This document shows positions 17,054-25,969 of a DNA stretch of 64,000 nucleotides, in pieces. This DNA is from Sphingomonas_R arantia (lineage in GTDB: Bacteria > Pseudomonadota > Alphaproteobacteria > Sphingomonadales > Sphingomonadaceae). Numbering within the stretch: the stretch's first letter is position 1; the number at the start of each line of letters is the position of its first letter. Below the pieces are notes generated by a model that did no database searches, was not told the DNA's origin, and worked only from the letters and a program-made list of their open reading frames with translations. The stretch spans positions 372,001 to 436,000 of the forward strand of contig NZ_JBHUGS010000005.1 in assembly GCF_042682045.1 (NCBI RefSeq). Direction: 5' to 3'. The position numbers were made by a program, and so were the translations under genes.

Positions 17054-19860
17054 GCGGCCCGCTGAACAAGCTCGAGCAGGCGGGTCAGGCCGTCTGGCTC
17101 GACTTCGTCGATCGCAAGTTCCTCGCCGACGGCGGTCTGCGCAAGCTGATCGAGGAGGACGGCCTCACCGGCGTCACGTCCAACCCGTCGATCTTCGAAA
17201 AGGCGATCGGCCACTCGGACGCCTATGACGACGGCCTGTCCGCCTATCTGGACAAGGGCGACAGCACGATCGTCGCGGTCTACGAAAGCCTCGCGATCGC
17301 CGACATCCAGGCCGCGGCGGACGACCTCCGCCCGGTCTATGACCGGCTCGAGGGCAAGGACGGGTATGTCAGCCTCGAGGTCTCGCCCTACCTCGCGCAG
17401 GCGACCGACGACACGATCGAGGAGGCCCGCCGCTTGGCCGAGGCGGTCGATCGTCCCAACCTGATGGTGAAGGTCCCCGGCACGCAGGAAGGCGTCCCCG
17501 CCATCCGCCAGCTGATCGCCGACGGGCTCAGCATCAACGTCACTCTGCTGTTCTCGCGCGATGCCTACCGCGCCGTCGCGATGGCCTATCTCGAAGGGCT
17601 TGAGGAACGCGTCGCCGCCGGCCAGGCGATCGATCGGATCGCCAGCGTGGCGAGCTTCTTCATCAGCCGCATCGATGCGCAGATCGACAAGGCGATCGAC
17701 GAACGCATCGCCAAGGGCGACCCGGAAGCCGACGCGCTGAAGGCGATCCGCGGCAAGGTCGCGATCGCAAACGCCAAGCTCGCCTACCAGGATTACCTCG
17801 CGATCCTCGAAACCGACCGCTGGAAGGCGCTCGCCGCCAAGGGCGCGCAGGTCCAGCGGCTGCTCTGGGCGTCGACCGGCGTAAAGGACAAGGCGTATAG
17901 CGACGTCCTCTACATCGAGACGCTGATCGGTCGCGACACGGTCAACACCATGCCGCCCGCCACGATGGATGCGTTCCGCGACCATGGCGATGCGACCGCG
18001 CAGCTGACCAACGACATCCCCGACGCGGAGCATGTGATGGCGGAGGCCGACCGCCTCCACCTGAAGCTGGGCGACGTCACCACCGGCCTCGTCACTGCGG
18101 GCGTGAAACTGTTCGCCGACGCCGCCGACTCGCTGCTCGGTGCGGTGGCGGGCAAGCGCGAGACGTTCCTGGGCGACAAGCTCAACGGCATGTCCGCCAC
18201 GTTGTCCAAGTCGCTCGACGAAGCCGTCGAAACGCGGATCGGCACGATGCGCAAGGACGCGTGGAGCCGCCGGCTCTGGGCGGCCGACGCAACGCTCTGG
18301 ACGGGCCAGGACGAAGGCAAGTGGCTCGGCTGGCTCGCCGCGGGCAAGGGCGAGCAGGTCGACGACGACGCGCTCGCCAAGCTGGCGGAAAAGACCAAGG
18401 GCAAGGCCGATATCGTACTGCTCGGCATGGGCGGATCGAGCCTCGGGCCGGAAGTGATCGGCGCGATCGTCCCGCGTGGCGAAGACGCCCCGCGCTTCCA
18501 CGCGCTCGACAGCACCGATCCGGCGCAGGTCGCGACCATCGCCGGCCGGATCGACGCGGGCAACACCGCGTTCCTTGTCTCGTCCAAGTCCGGCTCGACG
18601 CTCGAACCGCAGCTGCTCGAGGCCTATTTCCGCAGCCTGCCCGGTGCCGATCCGAAGAATTTCGTCGCGGTGACCGATCCCGGCTCCAAGCTGGAGGCGT
18701 CGGCCAAGGCGGACGGTTTCGGCGACATCTTCCACGGCGATCCCGCAATCGGCGGGCGCTATTCGGTCCTGTCGGTGTTCGGCATGGTTCCGGCCGCGAT
18801 GATGGGCGTCGACGTCCCCGCCTTCTTCACCGCGGCCAAGGCAATGGTGTTCGCCTGCGGCCCGGACAGCCCGCCCGCCACCAACCCCGGCATGCGGCTC
18901 GGCGCGATCATGGGCGAGGCGGCACTGGCCGGTCGCGACAAGCTGACCATCCTGCCCAGCCCCAGCCCCAGCCTCGCCGCGTTCGGCAGCTGGCTGGAGC
19001 AGCTCGTTGCCGAATCGACGGGCAAGGAAGGCAAGGGCATCGTCCCCGTCGACCTCGAACCGATCGGCTCCGCGGACAGCTACGGCACCGACCGCCTGTT
19101 CGTGCATCTGCACCTGGCCGGCGACAGCGACGACCGCCTCGAATCGACGCTGAAGGCACTCGCCGACGGCGGCCACCCGCTGGTCCGCATCTCGGTCGCG
19201 GATCCGATGCAGCTCGGCCAGGAATTCTTCCGCTGGGAAATGGCGACCGCAGTCGCCGGCGCGATTATCGGGATCGATCCGTTCGACCAGCCCGATGTCG
19301 AGGCCGCCAAGGTCGAGGCGCGCAAGCTCGTCGACGCCTATGAGGCGACCGGCGCACTCGAACCCGAAACACCGCTCTACGACGATGGCGATATCGCGAT
19401 CTTCGCACCCGGCGACCCGGAATTCGCGCCGACCGACCCGGCCGTCCTGCTCCAGACCCACTTCGCCAGCCTGGTGCCTGGCGACTATGCCGGCTTCCTC
19501 GCCTATATTGAACGCAACGACGCGCATGCCGACGGCATCGCCCGGATGCGGGCGGCGATCCGCGACGCGCGTCAGGTGGCAACGGTGGCCGGCTTCGGCC
19601 CGCGCTTCCTCCACTCGACGGGTCAGGCGTACAAGGGCGGCCCGCGCACGGGCAGTTTCCTGGAAATCACCCGCACGCCGTCCGACGACGTCGCGGTCCC
19701 CGGTGGCAAGGCGAGCTTCGGCACCGTCCAGCTGGCGCAGGCGCGCGGCGACCTCGACGTCCTCGTGGAACGCGGCCAGCGCGTGATGCGCGTCCACCTG
19801 AAGCACGACGCCGCCTTCGACCGTCTCGTCGACATGGTGATCGCCAGCGTCGCGGACTGA
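17050..19860 (+). CDS. tal-pgi: Bifunctional transaldolase / glucose-6-phosphate isomerase
   Basis: A 936-residue fusion. Residues 1-365 are transaldolase (DGLTGVTSNPSIFEKAI; NLMVKVPGT with the Schiff-base lysine; GLSINVTLLFS). Residues 380-936 are a phosphoglucose isomerase (MGGSSLGPEV, SKSGSTLEPQ, SVLSVFGMVP and a C-terminal HSTGQAYKGGP). One polypeptide would thus exchange three-carbon units and interconvert glucose- and fructose-6-phosphate. The fusion is known in some bacteria. It is translationally coupled to tkt by an ATGA overlap; a family A repeat separates it from gnd. Confidence 0.96.
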   Translation: MSGPLNKLEQAGQAVWLDFVDRKFLADGGLRKLIEEDGLTGVTSNPSIFEKAIGHSDAYDDGLSAYLDKGDSTIVAVYESLAIADIQAAADDLRPVYDRLEGKDGYVSLEVSPYLAQATDDTIEEARRLAEAVDRPNLMVKVPGTQEGVPAIRQLIADGLSINVTLLFSRDAYRAVAMAYLEGLEERVAAGQAIDRIASVASFFISRIDAQIDKAIDERIAKGDPEADALKAIRGKVAIANAKLAYQDYLAILETDRWKALAAKGAQVQRLLWASTGVKDKAYSDVLYIETLIGRDTVNTMPPATMDAFRDHGDATAQLTNDIPDAEHVMAEADRLHLKLGDVTTGLVTAGVKLFADAADSLLGAVAGKRETFLGDKLNGMSATLSKSLDEAVETRIGTMRKDAWSRRLWAADATLWTGQDEGKWLGWLAAGKGEQVDDDALAKLAEKTKGKADIVLLGMGGSSLGPEVIGAIVPRGEDAPRFHALDSTDPAQVATIAGRIDAGNTAFLVSSKSGSTLEPQLLEAYFRSLPGADPKNFVAVTDPGSKLEASAKADGFGDIFHGDPAIGGRYSVLSVFGMVPAAMMGVDVPAFFTAAKAMVFACGPDSPPATNPGMRLGAIMGEAALAGRDKLTILPSPSPSLAAFGSWLEQLVAESTGKEGKGIVPVDLEPIGSADSYGTDRLFVHLHLAGDSDDRLESTLKALADGGHPLVRISVADPMQLGQEFFRWEMATAVAGAIIGIDPFDQPDVEAAKVEARKLVDAYEATGALEPETPLYDDGDIAIFAPGDPEFAPTDPAVLLQTHFASLVPGDYAGFLAYIERNDAHADGIARMRAAIRDARQVATVAGFGPRFLHSTGQAYKGGPRTGSFLEITRTPSDDVAVPGGKASFGTVQLAQARGDLDVLVERGQRVMRVHLKHDAAFDRLVDMVIASVAD

Positions 19861-19882
19861 TCGACCGGACCTAACCCCCCGC

Positions 19883-19964
19883 CGTCATCCCGGCGAAAGC
19901 CGGGATCTCCCTGCGGCGGGGGCCGACCAAGCCACACGAGATCCCGGCCTGCGCCGGGATGACG
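19883..19964. repeat. Paired palindrome, family A (copy 2)
   Basis: An 82-base copy with the same facing hairpins as at 14058-14142, in the gap between tal-pgi and gnd. The spacer differs from copy 1 while the arms are nearly identical, which suggests selection or recent spread of the arms. Confidence 0.85.
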
Positions 19965-20002
19965 ATGTGGGTTCAAGTTGAACGACCAGTAGGAGCATTC
20001 CC

Positions 20003-20980
20003 ATGAAGATCGGCATCATCGGCCTCGGCCGCATGGGCGGCAACATCGCCCGCCGCCTGATGCGCGCCGGCCACGAGGTCGTCGCCTATGACCGCGACGA
20101 CAAGGCGGTCGCCGCGCTCGCCGCCGACGGTGCAGTCGCGGCGTCCGGGATCGAGGACATGGCGGGCAAGCTCGACAGCCCGCGGATCTTCTGGTCGATG
20201 CTCCCCGCCGGCCCGATCACCGAACAGACGGTCGAGACGATCGCCGCACTCTGCGCGCCCGGCGACATCGTGATCGACGGCGGCAACAGCTTCTACAAGG
20301 ACGACATCCGCCGCGCCAAGGTGCTCGGCGAACAGGGCCTCCATTATGTCGACGTCGGCACGTCCGGCGGCGTCTGGGGCCTCGAACGCGGCTATTGCAT
20401 GATGATCGGCGGCAGCGACGACGCGGTGCGCCTGCTTGATCCGATCTTCGACGCGCTCGCCCCCGGCCGCGGCGACGTGGTGCCCACCAAGGGCCGCGAC
20501 ACCGGCGACGACCGTGCCGAGCGCGGCTACATCCACGCCGGTCCCGCCGGCGCCGGTCACTTCGTCAAGATGGTCCACAACGGCATCGAATATGGCCTGA
20601 TGCAGGCCTATGCCGAGGGTTTCGACATCCTGAAGGGCAAGGCATCGGACAAGCTGCCCGAGGACGAGCGCTTCGACCTCAATCTGCCCGACATCGCCGA
20701 GGTCTGGCGCCGCGGCAGCGTCATCTCCTCGTGGCTGCTCGACCTGACCGCGATCGGTCTGGCCGGCGACCCGATGCTCGAAGGGTATAGCGGCCATGTC
20801 GCCGATTCCGGCGAGGGTCAGTGGACGATCGACGCCGCGATGGAGGAGAAGGTGCCCGCCAACGTGCTGACCGCCGCCCTCTTCGCGCGCTACCGCAGCC
20901 GCGTCGACACGACGTTCGGCGACAAGCTGCTCTCCGCGATGCGGTTCGGCTTCGGCGGCCATGTGGAAATGCCGCAATGA
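20003..20980 (+). CDS. gnd: 6-phosphogluconate dehydrogenase (decarboxylating), short form
   Basis: Oxidatively decarboxylates 6-phosphogluconate to ribulose-5-phosphate. At 325 residues it belongs to the short 6PGDH class; the common form is about 470. Motifs: GIIGLGRMGGNIARRL (Rossmann, residues 4-19), VIDGGNSFYKDD, YVDVGTSGGVWGLERGYCMMIGG, and GAGHFVKMVHNGIEYGLMQAYAEG with the catalytic Lys. Short forms are often NAD-preferring, but cofactor choice is not proven here. A TAGGAG site precedes the ATG at 8 bases. Its stop overlaps zwf (ATGA). Confidence 0.94.
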   Translation: MKIGIIGLGRMGGNIARRLMRAGHEVVAYDRDDKAVAALAADGAVAASGIEDMAGKLDSPRIFWSMLPAGPITEQTVETIAALCAPGDIVIDGGNSFYKDDIRRAKVLGEQGLHYVDVGTSGGVWGLERGYCMMIGGSDDAVRLLDPIFDALAPGRGDVVPTKGRDTGDDRAERGYIHAGPAGAGHFVKMVHNGIEYGLMQAYAEGFDILKGKASDKLPEDERFDLNLPDIAEVWRRGSVISSWLLDLTAIGLAGDPMLEGYSGHVADSGEGQWTIDAAMEEKVPANVLTAALFARYRSRVDTTFGDKLLSAMRFGFGGHVEMPQ

Positions 20981-22524
20981 CCGGTGCAGTCAGCGGGGGG
21001 CCGAGCATGCCGGCCGGCGGCACGACCGACACGCCCCCGGCCCCGCCCGCGACCCTGGTCATCTTCGGCGCGCTCGGCGATCTCACCCGCCGGCTGCTCG
21101 TGCCGGCGATCGTCAACCTGGTGCGCAGCGGGCTGGTCGGTGACGACTTCAAGATCATCGGCGTCAGCCACCACGACGTCACCGACGATGCGCTCCGCGA
21201 ACAGCTCGACGATTTCATCGGCAAGGCGGACGGCGAAGGCGGCGCGCACGGCGACAAATCCGGCGCCGGCGACCCCGACTGGCTCAAGCTGCGCGACCGC
21301 GTCACCTACCTCCAGGGCGATTTCGAGGACGCCGCGACCTACGCCGCGCTGAAGGACCGCATCGACGGCAACGCCGCCTTCTACCTCGCCACCGCCCCCG
21401 GCTTCTTCGGACCGGTGATCGACAGCTTGGGGCAAGCCGGCCTGCTGACCCAGACCGACGACGCGTTCCGCCGAGTGGTGATCGAGAAGCCGTTCGGCCA
21501 CGACCTGCCATCCGCCCAGGCGCTCGACGAACGCATTCTGAAGCATCTCGACGAGACGCAGATCTACCGGATCGACCATTTTCTCGGCAAGGAAACCGTC
21601 CAGAACATCCTCGTCACGCGCTTCGCCAACACGATGGTCGAAGCGGTGTGGAACAATCACCACATCGACCATGTCCAGATCACCGCGGCCGAAACGGTCA
21701 CGGTCGGCACGCGCGGCAAATTCTACGACGCGACCGGCGCGATGCGCGACATGGTGCCCAACCACCTGTTCCAGCTGCTCGCCATGGTCGGCATGGAACC
21801 GCCGAACGACTTCGGGTCGGAGGCGATCCGCAACGAGAAGGCCAAGGTCATCGCCGCGATTCGCGCGCCGAAGCCCGAAGAGGTCGCCGACGTTGCCGTC
21901 CGCGGCCGCTACACTGCCGGCCGTGCGGGCGACGCCGACGTTGCCGACTATCGTTCGGAACCGGAGGTCGCGCCCGACAGCCGCACCGAAACCTATGTCG
22001 CGCTGAAACTGATGGTCGACAGCTGGCGCTGGGCCGGCGTGCCGTTCTACCTGCGCACCGGCAAGGGGCTGGCGGCGCGCGATACCGAGATCGTCGTCCA
22101 GTTCAAACCCGTGCCCTATGCGCAGTTCGCCGGCGTCGATCACAACCGCCTGCCGCCCAACCGCATGGTGATCCAGATCCAGCCGGACGAAGGGCTGAGC
22201 ATCGAGATCCTCGCCAAGAAGCCCGGCCCGGTGATCGAACCCGCACCGGTCAGCCTCGACTTCGCCTATGCCGATCACTTCAAGCTCGGCCACACGACCG
22301 GCTACGAAACCCTGCTCTACGACATGCTGACCGGCGACCAGACTTTGTTTCAGCGCGCCGATCAGATCGAGTCCGGCTGGGAGGCGGTGCAGCCGATCCT
22401 CGACGCCTGGGCCGCGGACGGCGAACCCGAACCCTATCCCGCCGGCAGCGACGGCCCCGCCGCCGCCGCGGACCTCCTGACACGCGACGGCCGCGCCTGG
22501 CACACAATCGGAAGGCCCGCATGA
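20977..22524 (+). CDS. zwf: Glucose-6-phosphate 1-dehydrogenase
   Basis: Catalyses the first oxidative step on glucose-6-phosphate, feeding the pentose phosphate and Entner-Doudoroff routes. The 515-residue protein has FGALGDLTRRLLVPAI (dinucleotide site), VIEKPFGHD, the active-site YRIDHFLGKE, and DATGAMRDMVPNHLFQLLAM. ATG 20977 overlaps the gnd stop; the first 25 residues are a Gly/Pro-rich extension, so ATG 21007 is a possible alternative. Its stop overlaps the following HAD gene. No 6-phosphogluconolactonase gene is nearby. Confidence 0.96.
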   Translation: MTGAVSGGPSMPAGGTTDTPPAPPATLVIFGALGDLTRRLLVPAIVNLVRSGLVGDDFKIIGVSHHDVTDDALREQLDDFIGKADGEGGAHGDKSGAGDPDWLKLRDRVTYLQGDFEDAATYAALKDRIDGNAAFYLATAPGFFGPVIDSLGQAGLLTQTDDAFRRVVIEKPFGHDLPSAQALDERILKHLDETQIYRIDHFLGKETVQNILVTRFANTMVEAVWNNHHIDHVQITAAETVTVGTRGKFYDATGAMRDMVPNHLFQLLAMVGMEPPNDFGSEAIRNEKAKVIAAIRAPKPEEVADVAVRGRYTAGRAGDADVADYRSEPEVAPDSRTETYVALKLMVDSWRWAGVPFYLRTGKGLAARDTEIVVQFKPVPYAQFAGVDHNRLPPNRMVIQIQPDEGLSIEILAKKPGPVIEPAPVSLDFAYADHFKLGHTTGYETLLYDMLTGDQTLFQRADQIESGWEAVQPILDAWAADGEPEPYPAGSDGPAAAADLLTRDGRAWHTIGRPA

Positions 22525-23333
22525 CCCGCCTCTTCATCTCCGACATCGACGGCACTTTGGTCCGAAAGGACAAGGTGCTGACCGAACTGACCGTCGCCGC
22601 GATCCGCCGGCTCCGCGCCGCTGGCGTGCCTGTGACGCTGATCAGCGCACGGCCCCCGTCGGGCATGATCGCGCATGCCGAACGGCTGGGCATCGACCTG
22701 CCGATGGGTGCCTTCAACGGCGGCACGATCGTGAAGCCGGACGGCACGGTGATCTCCGCCGCACACGTGCCCGCCGATGTTGCGACCGACACGCTCGCCC
22801 GGCTGCGCGCGGCGAACATCGACCGCTGGGTGTTCGCGGACGGCAAATGGTATGCCAGCGGCCAGGACAGCCACCACCTTGAGCGCGAACAGGTCGCCGC
22901 CGCGATCGACCCGGTTTACACCGACGACTTCGCCGCGATGATCGACCGCATCGACAAGATCGTCGGCGTCAGCGACGACGCGCCGCTGGTCGCACGGGTC
23001 GAGGCCGAACTCGTCGCCGCGCACGGCAGCGCCGCGACGATCGCCTGCTCGCAACCCTATTATCTCGACATCACCGCTCTCGCCGCGAACAAGGGCGACG
23101 GGGTGGCGGCGTTGGCGGACGCGATCGGCGTTTCGCTCGCCGACGTCACGGTCGCGGGCGACATGCCCAACGACCTGCCGATGTTCGCGCGCGCCGGCCA
23201 ATCGATCGCGATGGGCCAAGCGCCACAGGCGGTGCGCGACGCTGCAACACGCGTGACGGGGCCGACCGACGAGGACGGGCTGGCCGCCGCGGTCGATGCA
23301 CTCGCGGAATTGGCCGAACAGCACCGATTGTGA
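22521..23333 (+). CDS. HAD-superfamily sugar-phosphatase-like hydrolase (Cof type)
   Basis: A 270-residue Cof-type HAD hydrolase: nucleophile motif FISDIDGTL at residues 5-13 (Asp8, Asp10), LISARPPSG (motif II), NKGDGVAAL with the motif III Lys, and GDMPNDLPMF (motif IV). Family members dephosphorylate small phosphometabolites, often sugar phosphates or FMN precursors. ATGA coupling to zwf and its place in the pentose phosphate cluster suggest a sugar-phosphate substrate. Its position where a lactonase might be expected is notable, but there is no lactonase motif. The substrate is unknown. Confidence 0.85.
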   Translation: MTRLFISDIDGTLVRKDKVLTELTVAAIRRLRAAGVPVTLISARPPSGMIAHAERLGIDLPMGAFNGGTIVKPDGTVISAAHVPADVATDTLARLRAANIDRWVFADGKWYASGQDSHHLEREQVAAAIDPVYTDDFAAMIDRIDKIVGVSDDAPLVARVEAELVAAHGSAATIACSQPYYLDITALAANKGDGVAALADAIGVSLADVTVAGDMPNDLPMFARAGQSIAMGQAPQAVRDAATRVTGPTDEDGLAAAVDALAELAEQHRL

Positions 23334-23341
23334 TAGGGGCT

Positions 23342-23358
23342 GCGCCGACGTCCGGCGC
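23342..23358 (+). terminator. Weak hairpin after the pentose phosphate cluster
   Basis: GCGCCG-ACGTC-CGGCGC forms a 6-bp stem 8 bases after the HAD gene stop. Only a short T-rich stretch follows, so it is a weak intrinsic terminator candidate, or a structure in the leader of the next small gene. Confidence 0.3.
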
Positions 23359-23400
23359 ATCCGCCGTTTCTCCCCCTGCAAAGGCATCAGACCCGCTTTT

Positions 23401-23742
23401 ATGAAGACCTATAATCCCGATTTTTCCGACCGTCGCAGTGCCGCCGCCGCCGCCAAGACCAAGGCGCTGGAAGCGATGAAGAACAAGGCCGCGCCCGATC
23501 CGGCGCTGGTCGCGGAAAAGCTTGCCGCGCAGGAAGCTAAGGAGGCCCTCCAGGCCGAACGCCGCGCCGCCAAGCTGGCCGAAAAGGAAGAGGCCGACGC
23601 CATCCGCAAGGCCGAACGCGCCATCCGCGAAGAAGCCGAGAAGAAGGCCGCCGAAGAGGCCCAGATGTCCGAATCCGACCGCAAGGCCGCGCAGAAGGCC
23701 GCGCGCGACGCGAAGTACGCCGCTCGAAAGGCGCGCAAGTAA
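23401..23742 (+). CDS. Small highly charged helical protein (DUF6481-like)
   Basis: A 113-residue protein made almost only of Ala, Lys, Glu, Arg and Asp. It starts MKTYNPDFSDRRSAAAAAKTK and continues as one long predicted helix with AERRAAKLAEKEEAD-type repeats, ending in ARKARK. Small charged proteins of this kind are common in sphingomonads; from memory it matches DUF6481. No enzyme motif or signal is present. The basic helix could bind nucleic acid or ribosomes, but that is guesswork. ATG 23401 was chosen over upstream in-frame codons that read through the preceding gene's end. Confidence 0.75.
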   Translation: MKTYNPDFSDRRSAAAAAKTKALEAMKNKAAPDPALVAEKLAAQEAKEALQAERRAAKLAEKEEADAIRKAERAIREEAEKKAAEEAQMSESDRKAAQKAARDAKYAARKARK

Positions 23743-23811
23743 CTCGAAAGGGTTAGGTTTACGTCTCGGCCGCGCGCTCGGCCCGAGATCCAACTGAACC
23801 CCTCCCCAACA

Positions 23812-23873
23812 CCGTTTGGTTCGAGCTTGTCGAGAACTCCGCGCTGAATTCTCGACAGGCTCGGACCAAACGG
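23812..23873. repeat. Paired palindrome, family C (copy 1)
   Basis: Starts CCGTTTGGTTCGAGCTTGTC and ends as its near-perfect inverse, GACAGGCTCGGACCAAACGG, with about 20 bases between. It lies in the 260-base gap between the charged protein gene and the DUF1190 gene. Other copies are at 27188-27311 and 52223-52284. I see no gene in the rest of the gap. Confidence 0.8.
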
Positions 23874-24002
23874 GAGGTGTGAGGTTACTCGTGTCCGTGC
23901 GGCGCGCCTTGGCTCCATCAAGTCGGCCGGATCGCCGCGGCAAGCACTTGAGTGGGACCACCAAAGCGCCAGCCCCCGTCCCCGCCTCACCCGGCCATCA
24001 AA

Positions 24003-24566
24003 TCACCCACCGAAGCTTCGGCCGCCACCGCCGCCGAAGCCACCGCGCGAGATAACCGAACTCCGCGACTGGATCCGCGTCGGCGCCCGCACCGTCGGGT
24101 TGAACGCGTTCGACCCGATCCGCGTCCGCCCGCTGACATAGTCGCGCCCGAACGGCACGCCGCCACCGCCATAATAGCTGCCGTAGCGATCGCGATACAT
24201 CGGCGCGCCGCGATACCCGCCGCCCCCCATGTTGCTCAGCGCCTGACCCACGATGAACCCGGTCAGCAGCGGCGTGAAGAAGCTGCCGTTGTTGCGCGGC
24301 ACGCATTGGTCGACGCCGTACTGCGCCTCGCAGCTCTGGCGCTGGTCGAACCGCGGCGCGTTCGTCTCGTTCGCCTTCTGCGCATCGGCATAGGCCTTGT
24401 CGCATGCCTCGGGCGTCATCTGCGCGTCGGCCTTGCACGCCGCGACCGAGGTGTAACTCGTTGCCTCGACCGGCTTGCCGCCGGGATCGTCGCCGTCGCA
24501 CGCGGAGAGCGACACGCCCGCCCCCGCCATCAGGGATGTCAGCACGATCGTCCGGGAACGCTTCAT
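24003..24566 (-). CDS. DUF1190 lipoprotein (YgiB/YjfM-like)
   Basis: A 187-residue lipoprotein: basic start MKRSRTIVL, hydrophobic stretch, and the lipobox LSAC (Cys23). The mature part has a Cys-containing DUF1190 core (VAACKADAQMTPEACDKAYADAQ; RQSCEAQYGVDQC) and a long Gly/Arg/Tyr-rich low-complexity C-terminus. YgiB-type proteins accompany glutathionylspermidine-synthase-like proteins and have no established activity. A strong GAGGAGG site precedes it; it starts 13 bases after the DUF350 gene. Likely outer-membrane or periplasm-facing part of the PspA island. Confidence 0.85.
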   Translation of the reverse strand: MKRSRTIVLTSLMAGAGVSLSACDGDDPGGKPVEATSYTSVAACKADAQMTPEACDKAYADAQKANETNAPRFDQRQSCEAQYGVDQCVPRNNGSFFTPLLTGFIVGQALSNMGGGGYRGAPMYRDRYGSYYGGGGVPFGRDYVSGRTRIGSNAFNPTVRAPTRIQSRSSVISRGGFGGGGGRSFGG

Positions 24567-24579
24567 CGCTATGGCCTCC

Positions 24580-24993
24580 TCAGGCCGTCATGCAGGCGGC
24601 GTTGAGCACGCCGATGCTGATCGAGATGCTTGCCATATAGACCGCCGCCGCCATTTCGCCGCGTACGATCCGGTCGCTGAAATCGCGCATCACGATCATC
24701 CGCACCACGGTGACCGCGACGATCTGGATCACGCCGGCCATCACCGCCCATACGCCGAACTCGACGAGCGAAACGGTATGTTCCAGCGCCGACGCGACCG
24801 GCAGGACATAACCGATCAGCGCGCCACCAAGCGTGAGTGCCGCGGCGACGTTGCCCTCGCGGATCAGCGTGCGCTCGTTGTACGGCGTCGCCGCCTGGTA
24901 GATCAGCTTGAACGCGATCGTCAGCACGCCCGCCGCCGCGAACGCGATCAGGAATGCCGCCGCACTCGCCCCGAAACCATAATCCTGAAACAT
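24580..24993 (-). CDS. DUF350 membrane protein (YjfL-like)
   Basis: A 137-residue inner-membrane protein with four predicted helices at about residues 8-32, 50-72, 76-101 and 114-135, and a conserved cytoplasmic NERTLIREGN segment after helix 1. DUF350 proteins recur beside PspA-family genes and ATP-grasp proteins; the molecular role is not established. It lies 37 bases after the DUF2491 gene and 13 before the DUF1190 lipoprotein gene on the same strand, so the three form an operon. Confidence 0.9.
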   Translation of the reverse strand: MFQDYGFGASAAAFLIAFAAAGVLTIAFKLIYQAATPYNERTLIREGNVAAALTLGGALIGYVLPVASALEHTVSLVEFGVWAVMAGVIQIVAVTVVRMIVMRDFSDRIVRGEMAAAVYMASISISIGVLNAACMTA

Positions 24994-25012
24994 CGTCTTC
25001 CCCCCGTTTGCC

Positions 25013-25044
25013 CGTCAGGCCTTGAACGCGTCAGGCCTTGAACT
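25013..25044. repeat. 16-bp tandem duplication at the DUF2491 gene end
   Basis: CGTCAGGCCTTGAAC occurs twice with a 16-base period (25013-25028 and 25029-25044), covering the last codons and stop of the DUF2491 gene. The second unit repeats the stop region downstream, so the protein is unaffected. Looks like a recent slip duplication. Confidence 0.8.
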
Positions 25045-25669
25045 CGCCCAGTTCCAGCGCGACGCCCAGCATGATCTCGAACGACACCTCGCCGGCCTCG
25101 CTCTGCTGTTCGATCGCGAGCAGCAGTTCGCGCGCGTCCGGCTCGTCCAGTTCCCGCGCGAACAGCATGCATTTCTGGAAGATCCGCCGGTCGACCACGC
25201 CGTCGCGGTCGTCGTGGATATCCTCCCAGAACGTCACCGGATCCTGCACCGGCGCGTCCGGCCCGAACCAGAAGCGCGTATAGTCGGGCAGGCCGGGTGC
25301 GGTGAACACCGGCGCCGACAGCCGGCGGATCCACGGCGCGCGTTCCGATCCAGAGCCCGGATAAGCGCTGTCCCACGGCGCGAACAGCGTGACATCGGTC
25401 ACGTCCTGTCCCGCGCGGTCGGTCGACACCGCCTGGAACATGATGTCGTCCTCGGTGTAGAATCGGTGGACGAAGCTGCCGTCGGTCAGCTCGACCAGGC
25501 CCTGCGCCACGATCTGCAACGTATCGCGATCGAACGGGAATTTCAGCGTATCGCCGAACCGCCGCCACGCAAGCGGATCGAGCATCACCGTCCGCCCCAG
25601 CGTGACGTTGCGGATCACCGGCAACGCATTCTCCGGCGCCTTGTCGCGGCCGAACAGACGATCGAACAT
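25031..25669 (-). CDS. DUF2491 family protein (YjfK-like)
   Basis: A 212-residue soluble protein starting MFDRLFGRDKAPENALPVIRNVTLG, with the family's YTEDDIMFQAV, LFAPWDSAYP and RFWFGPDAPVQDPVTFWEDIHDDRDG segments. The E. coli counterpart YjfK sits in the yjfIJKLM operon; its function is unknown. The start at 25669 has a GGAG site and gives the family N-terminus; longer readings run into a palindromic repeat. First gene of a minus-strand operon (DUF2491, DUF350, DUF1190) divergent from YjfI and PspA genes. Confidence 0.85.
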   Translation of the reverse strand: MFDRLFGRDKAPENALPVIRNVTLGRTVMLDPLAWRRFGDTLKFPFDRDTLQIVAQGLVELTDGSFVHRFYTEDDIMFQAVSTDRAGQDVTDVTLFAPWDSAYPGSGSERAPWIRRLSAPVFTAPGLPDYTRFWFGPDAPVQDPVTFWEDIHDDRDGVVDRRIFQKCMLFARELDEPDARELLLAIEQQSEAGEVSFEIMLGVALELGEFKA

Positions 25670-25790
25670 GCAGGAGACTCCAATCCGCCGGGTGCAGGCA
25701 TAGAACGCGGGGTGAACGAAGCAAAGCCCTTGCCGGGCCACAAGTTGAGTGGGGCAGTTGCGCCACACAGCCACCCGCCCTCCCCACGCA

Positions 25791-25876
25791 CGCCATCCCG
25801 GCGAATGCCGGGATCTCCCTTCGGTGAAGCGTCCACCCCAAGCCCGAGGGAGATCCCGGCCTCCGCCGGGATGACG
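25791..25876. repeat. Paired palindrome, family A (copy 3), in the PspA-island divergent gap
   Basis: An 86-base copy of the facing hairpins lies inside the 300-base gap (25670-25969) between the DUF2491 and YjfI genes. Both divergent promoters must be in this gap, so the element may lie between or within them. I see no other clear site in the gap. Confidence 0.85.
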
Positions 25877-25969
25877 ACTGTTTCCAACACAGATCGACCA
25901 CACCACCCACTACCCCCGCCGCCCGCAACCTCCTATGTACCGGACGACCAAACCGCGGAGCCTGCCCCC

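Noticed and set aside
16978..19806. A 942-residue open frame antisense to tal-pgi
   Set aside because: It is an Arg/Asp/Val-rich shadow caused by GC-rich codon use; the sense frame carries transaldolase and isomerase motifs.
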